Shown here in pieces: positions 60,301-64,000 of a stretch of DNA of 64,000 nt; position 1 is the first letter of the stretch; every line of letters begins with the position of its first letter. Under the pieces are notes generated by a model. It saw nothing but the letters and a program-made list of their open reading frames with translations. It was not told the DNA's origin and made no database searches. Made by a program: the position numbers and the translations under genes. The stretch is taken from NCBI RefSeq assembly GCF_910592395.1, contig NC_088326.1, positions 3,415,001-3,479,000 of the forward strand, read 5' to 3'. This DNA comes from Lineus longissimus. Its lineage: Eukaryota; Nemertea; Pilidiophora; Heteronemertea; Lineidae.

Positions 60301-63300
60301 AGAGGTTGTCCTGAATAGAGAGGTGTCTGCTAAGGGAGGTTCCACTGTACAGTAGAACCTGAAAAAAACTGTCCATAATAGAGAGGTGTCCTGAAAATTC
60401 AAATATCTACAGAGAGTCGAGACACTGAGGGATCTTTCCATTCCTGCTATCGAATTTAGCATTAAAGGAAACCTACCACAAAACCTCTATAAGAATGGGG
60501 AGTCTTGAACGGCCCGGTTAAAACCTAAGGCGGGAATAAGCATCCATTGATAAATCTTAGCAGTTCCAAGTTCCCCTCAGGTAGTTGATAATGAGAGCTG
60601 GGCATCTGGGTAACATTGGGTAACGTTGCATAACATTACTGACTCCAGTCACTGAACTGCATAGGTAATCACCAATTTACATTGTAGTTATTTTTACTAC
60701 GTTCAGCTAGTCTAAATAAAGATTTTCTGCCACGACTGGACCCCTTTTAGGTATGAAGAAAAAGTCTGAAATCGGCCTATATGGAAAATTTGACATCCCC
60801 GATAGATTGAGCTGATATTTTTCATACCTTTGTTGTCTATACTCATCCTCCAGCCACTTGTCAATTGGCTCACTGGCACATCACTCTTTGGGTCTTCATG
60901 GACCCGCCATTGAAACGTGGCTTTTGGCAAACTTGGCCTGGTCGTAAGACATTTGATCATCTTGGGCTCACCCTTTATTCCCTGATCTAGAACAGGGTCT
61001 GCGTTTATATCAAATACTGCATCCTCTGGAAATCGAAAGATAGATATTTGATTAGAACCATTTTTGAAATGATGACGTGTTGATTAGTGAGGGTCTGATT
61101 CTTGAATTGGCCACCAGGGCCAAAATCCAAAAACTTAAAACCACATGAGGTTCAAGTATAAGATTAGACCGCCACTGGCCAACCCCAATACAAGCGGGAT
61201 GGGAATTGGCCTTGAATAGTCACATTTCATTTGCCAGGCTGAAAGTAAACAACTTTATCGCATTGACTATTTCCATGTGACGTCTGACGTCACATGCACG
61301 GTGATTGGCCGATTTGAGATAACATTGGGCATGCACGTGGTGAACGTCTGGTCATCCCTAAAAATAGCGCTGGCCATCCTCCAAACAGCTATCCTGAAAA
61401 ACGGCTCCACGCACGGGTGTTACACAGTTAGTACATTACAGACGTGAACCTCCGTCTGCACAGGGGCGGCACGGTAGGTTAAATTGACCTTTTTCAACTG
61501 CACATAGGCTCGATGTAAGCCTATAGCATAGCGGATCAAAGCCCTTTTAATGGGCCAGTATAAGATAGAAGCTGGTATGTGCATTTACGGGTTGGACCCT
61601 GGGTAGGACTTACGTGCTATCACTAGCTTAATATGATTGGTCACCGCTGTTCCATACATATTTTTTGCAACGCACTGGTAATATCCTTGCATGTTTACTG
61701 TGAATTCATTTGGTGGGAGGAAGCCGTTAGCCGCAAGCGCCGTTTTCCGACTCGGATCTGGTGCCAATGATTTCGTTTGTATCCACTCCACGCTGAAAAA
61801 TAATGGAAAAGTTATGTATAGACGCGGGAATAAAGACTGAAGCAGCTTTTGGTGCCATTTGGGGTCTATTGGCCTAGTGACTCCAATTTTGGCAAGAGGT
61901 AGAGTCCACACAAGCTGCTCATGTTTCTTACTTGGTGGGGACTTTTGTCTGCTCTGGCAAAGACACCAGATACGATGAAATTAAGTTTTATGTCTCGTTT
62001 GAAGGATGAGGAGTCAGAAATTTTAGTTCCTTGAAAGCCACGCCAGTTTATCCAGACAACCCTGCGTTCTCCCTGTGATGGAACACCGGCCCTATTGCGT
62101 GTTCGTCAGCAGTGTTAACCACTAGGCTATGAGGCTCCTGCCTGTAACTGACATGTTCAAAGCAGTCAGGTCAGACTGAATGATCGTAGCTAGGACTTAC
62201 GATGGTGTGGGGACGCCATCAGCTATACACTTGAACTGATGTGTTGAATCGATCGTCAACGCAAAAAGAGATTGCTTCTCGGTCTCGAGAATATGAGGAG
62301 GATGTCGAACTGAAATGTACAAAATGTTCCTATAACATACGCTTAACTTGCATTAAAAGGTGCAAAGATGTATCTATTTCTGGGAGGAGTGAGTGTTAAA
62401 TGTAATGTGTAATTAGGAGCTATTGAAAATTATTAAGTCCAGCGCATTTCAAAAACGTCCCTGTCTTGTTTTGAAGGCATGGTATCTTGCCTCAAAATTC
62501 CCAGATACAAATTCTGTGGCCACCCCAGGACTCTCATTTACCCCCAAAAAGATATACTTACACCCTCGAAAATGACAAGTGGAGCTTTGGCAACTGGAAA
62601 TATCTTTCCAAACTAAGTCTTGAAACCCTACAAAAAGTGGAGCTTTGGCAACTGGAAATATCTTTCCAAACTAAGTCTTGAAACCCTACAAAAATTATCT
62701 GGAACCCTTGAAAATCCAATTTTGTCAAGGTCCAGGGTTAGCCTCACAGGAGTGTATGTATCTGAAACCGTTTCTGAGCCTAAAGTCTCCAATTCCCAGA
62801 GACGTTTCTGAAGTGCACGCAAGACTTTTCTGCGCAAGGCAAGGCTCTTTAATTGTAGACAGTACTGTAATTCTAGGTAAAATCTTGAACTACAGAAAAC
62901 GACATCTGTTAGTGAGTGTGTTAGAAATAAATACGGTAAACTAGATGTAACTACGGTAAACTGCCAAATACATGAAATCAAAACGCCAATGACACATCAG
63001 TGACGCACTTCAATTATCTCTATGTTTCCCGTATATTATGCGTGACCTACACACGACTTGTGCGCAACCTCCCCACGACCTGCACGCGACCTCTACGCTG
63101 GGTAGTGCGTCAATGAAACGTCACTGATGCGACTTACGGGATGTCAATTTGTGATTTGGATGGTATTTTTACTAATCAGGTCCACAAAAATAAAATACCT
63201 GCAAACCTAGTTTGTTATTTAGTGCTTTGTTAGTCAAGAATTCAGACTTGAAGGTTAGGTTAAGATCATTTTATACATACATGATATTATCAAGAATTAA

Positions 63301-63465
63301 TAAAAGGCCATCAATTTTTGATATCATCAAGAAGAAGTAAGATTTTATCAGTGTCTTTCACCCCTTCTATATAGTCTATATCAACATGCACCTGCACCTG
63401 TGTGAAACACTGATTTACTGGGAACACCTAACTGAACATACCTGTCGATAATGCAGTTACACCAC
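54355..63465 (-). CDS. L1CAM/neuroglian-family adhesion protein without fibronectin III domains (5' end missing)
   Basis: Neural-type cell adhesion receptor linked to the spectrin skeleton through ankyrin. Exons in transcript order: 63442-63465, 62201-62309, 61614-61792, 60828-61025, 60027-60164, 59223-59334, 58557-58735, 57913-58059, 57518-57685, 56592-56906, 55780-55902, 54988-55075, 54355-54586. 669 residues are seen. Five Ig domains: Ig1 (FKCIADGVPTPS...YYQCVA), Ig2 (with SLYFAYLEMDD, as in L1 Ig2), Ig3, Ig4, and a last one in a single 315-nt exon ending NYSCYA. This exon joins directly, in phase, to the membrane exon (GGGGLWWIAII ... FCCIKRNKGESYP). The tail has the ankyrin-binding QFNEDGSFIGQY and ends DTMV, a class I PDZ ligand. 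Usual L1 proteins have six Ig and four to five FnIII domains and about 1,250 residues; the FnIII set and one Ig are absent. The signal peptide exon lies upstream, probably outside the window. Confidence 0.92.
54700..54978. mobile_element. Dispersed element, family E, with family C start
   Basis: Begins TTTAAAGGGCTATGCCGTTCG like family C, then switches to AAAAATAGCGCTGGGATAG, CCTCCAAACAGCTATCCTG and CTCCACGCACGGGCGTTAC, shared with 61355-61555. In the last intron of the L1-type gene. Confidence 0.6.
55207..55284. mobile_element. MITE family A, copy 9 (internally deleted)
   Basis: TACAGTTGAACCTCACTTAG joined closely to CAGTCCTTGATAGAGAGGCC and CTACTGTA; only the ends remain. Confidence 0.8.
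55430..55902 (-). repeat. Threefold tandem repeat of the L1 membrane exon (173-bp period)
   Basis: The 3' half of the membrane exon plus its intron start is present three times, near 55780-55850, 55607-55677 and 55434-55504. Copy 2 keeps an open frame for FIFCCIKRNKGESYP, the GTAAGT donor and an upstream AG (TGATAG) that would make a 72-nt phase 1-1 exon. Copy 3 has a TGA inside (before IKRNKGESYP) and its donor is damaged. Between the copies lie CCTCCCC-rich stretches. Confidence 0.85.
56036..56520. repeat. Inverted repeat around 56280
   Basis: The left part (CAACTCGGCCTATTACCAAC, GGTTATAAATCATCGGTTTA, TTGGCATAAGTTTTCCTTAT) is the inverse of the right part (ATAAGAAAAACTTATGCCAA, AAACCAATGATTTATAACCC, GTTGGTAATAGGCCGAGTTG). 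Arms are about 170 bp; the centre is a GAGAAATCCATGA inverted pair. A foldback element in the intron before the L1 membrane exon. Confidence 0.85.
57190..57510. repeat. Minisatellite, 23-bp unit (CACTGCTGATGGGCAGTGGAGAA)
   Basis: About 14 copies, with CTATGGGCAGTGGTG variants at regular places suggesting a larger repeat of six units. It ends 8 bp from the donor of L1 exon 57518-57685, so it makes up most of that intron's start. Confidence 0.95.
58074..58532. repeat. Threefold 154-bp tandem repeat
   Basis: GTTTACATATCAGG recurs at 58074, 58228 and 58382. Each unit includes ACCCATAAACAGGGAACACTG and AAAGTTAGCAGTGTT. It fills the intron between L1 exons 58557-58735 and 57913-58059, and starts 15 bp from the exon acceptor. 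Confidence 0.92.
59082..59217. mobile_element. MITE family A, copy 10, fused to an L1 exon donor
   Basis: Runs from GAGATGTCCTGATAAATTAGG to AGAGAGGTTCCACTGTA. Its terminal TA (59216-59217) forms positions +6/+7 of the minus-strand intron starting at 59222, so the 5' splice site is GTAAG followed by TACAGTGGAACC. The left end is decayed. Confidence 0.88.
60226..60396. mobile_element. MITE family A, copies 11 and 12 abutting
   Basis: Copy 11 ends GGAGGTTCCACTGTA at 60349, and a second partial copy starts from the same TA (TACAGTAGAACCTG, 60348 onward) and ends near 60396. The shared TA suggests that one inserted at the target TA of the other. In the intron between L1 exons 60828-61025 and 60027-60164. 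Confidence 0.8.
61355..61555. mobile_element. Dispersed element, family E (copy 2)
   Basis: AAAAATAGCGCTGGCCATCC, CCAAACAGCTATCCTGAAAA, CTCCACGCACGGGTGTTACA and CTCCGTCTGCACAG match 54745-54978. Non-coding. Confidence 0.6.
61858..62137 (-). mobile_element. tRNA-derived SINE (copy 2 of a pair)
   Basis: Minus-strand head GAGCCTCATAGCCTAGTGGTTAACA (A-box type) and GGCCGGTGTTCCATCACAGG (B-box type); the body matches 37196-37462. In the first resolvable L1 intron. Confidence 0.72.
62575..62696. repeat. Tandem duplication, about 60-bp unit
   Basis: GTGGAGCTTTGGCAACTGGA through TTGAAACCCTACAAAAA is repeated twice head to tail (62579 and 62637), with a third partial copy starting after. In the intron upstream of the exon 62201-62309. 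From 62700 to 63440 nothing else is recognised. Confidence 0.85.
63442..63465 (-). CDS. Candidate 24-nt microexon of the L1-type gene
   Basis: On the minus strand GACAG precedes and GTATGTTC follows a 24-nt block (GTGGTGTAACTGCATTATCG then ACAG). It is phase 1-1, adds eight codons (GVTALST plus a split codon) and can be skipped without a frameshift. In vertebrate L1 family genes a small symmetric exon also sits just before Ig1 (YEGHH in L1CAM). Support here is splice sites, phase and position only. 63470-64000 shows no clear exon; GAAGT/GTAAGA at the very end (63990-64000) could be the donor of the next upstream exon. Confidence 0.55.
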
Positions 63466-64000
63466 CTGTCATTCGGAGAGAAAAGAGGGTTGTTCAAGCA
63501 AGCAACAAAAGAGGCAAGCAAAGAAATATAACATCAATAAAAATTTTTAAAAATTAATGCAAGTTAACAACATTCTCAAAGCGCTTTACATTTACTATCT
63601 GGTCTAAGCTGAAGCTATTTTAAAATTAAAGAAAATGGCTTTAAAAGCTCCAAAGCTCATATCAAACCGTTAAAAAGCCAAGAATCCCGACCATTGCTTG
63701 CTCATCCCAATGTCCCGAACAAGGCTATTCCCCCCTTGGATATTCTTGCGAATAAATAAGCTAAAGCACGTCTCAAATTGAAACGTAAAGCCAAGCGAAA
63801 ATGCAGGCAAGGCATATTTTGTTGTTGAGAGTAAGCGGTGTCATAAAGAGCCTTATGTTGTGAAGAAAGAGATGAGACATTTCCTATTTGTGGAGGATTT
63901 TCGTTTTTCCCCTTATCAAAAAGGGTTTAATTTGGCGGCACAGGACAGATCAAGTGTTGCGTGATACGATGTCACGTCTCCTAAAGATGTCTTACACTTC

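Overview
The window is animal nuclear DNA. Genes are split into many short exons with GT-AG introns, one intron carries the signature of the minor (U12) spliceosome, and introns and gaps are full of minisatellites, MITE-like elements, tRNA-derived SINEs and LINE 3' ends. The five proteins I could assemble are metazoan: a tetraspanin, an ADAM17/TACE protease, a SPAG1-type TPR protein, a MIC26/MIC27-type cristae protein and an L1-family adhesion molecule. I read it as an invertebrate bilaterian, probably marine, but cannot name the phylum. All gene models were built by hand: every listed exon has an AG and GT flank (except one AT-AC intron) and exon phases add up through each coding sequence.

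Layout. 1-2.9 kb: LINE scraps and a dispersed element. 2.97-10.92 kb (+): tetraspanin gene ending in four tandem alternative last exons, with a pyrimidine satellite and a foldback transposon in its sixth intron. 11-19.3 kb: gap packed with satellites (67-bp, 92-bp, 294-bp and 99/100-bp periods). 20.30-30.83 kb (-): complete ADAM17/TACE gene of 20 exons plus one optional duplicated exon. 31.21-40.56 kb (+): complete SPAG1-like gene of 18 coding exons, head-to-head with ADAM17 across 384 bp. 43.31-46.42 kb (+): MIC26/MIC27 gene, six coding exons. 46.5-54.3 kb: repeats, a perfect-looking hairpin, a LINE 3' end. 54.36-63.47 kb (-): L1CAM/neuroglian-type gene whose 5' end lies beyond the window; it has five Ig domains, a membrane segment and the ankyrin-binding FIGQY tail but no fibronectin III exons.

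The genes do not look functionally linked. ADAM17 and L1 proteins are a known sheddase-substrate type of pair in vertebrates, but nothing here shows that they act on each other.

Two themes run through the window. First, tandem duplications repeatedly straddle exon-intron boundaries (tetraspanin last exons, ADAM17 exons 7 and 16, SPAG1 exons 11 and 14, L1 membrane exon), creating extra splice sites or exons. Second, a MITE family with TACAGTGGAACCTCTC ends sits directly against splice sites; at least two copies begin inside the 5' splice site itself, using its TA as the apparent insertion target.
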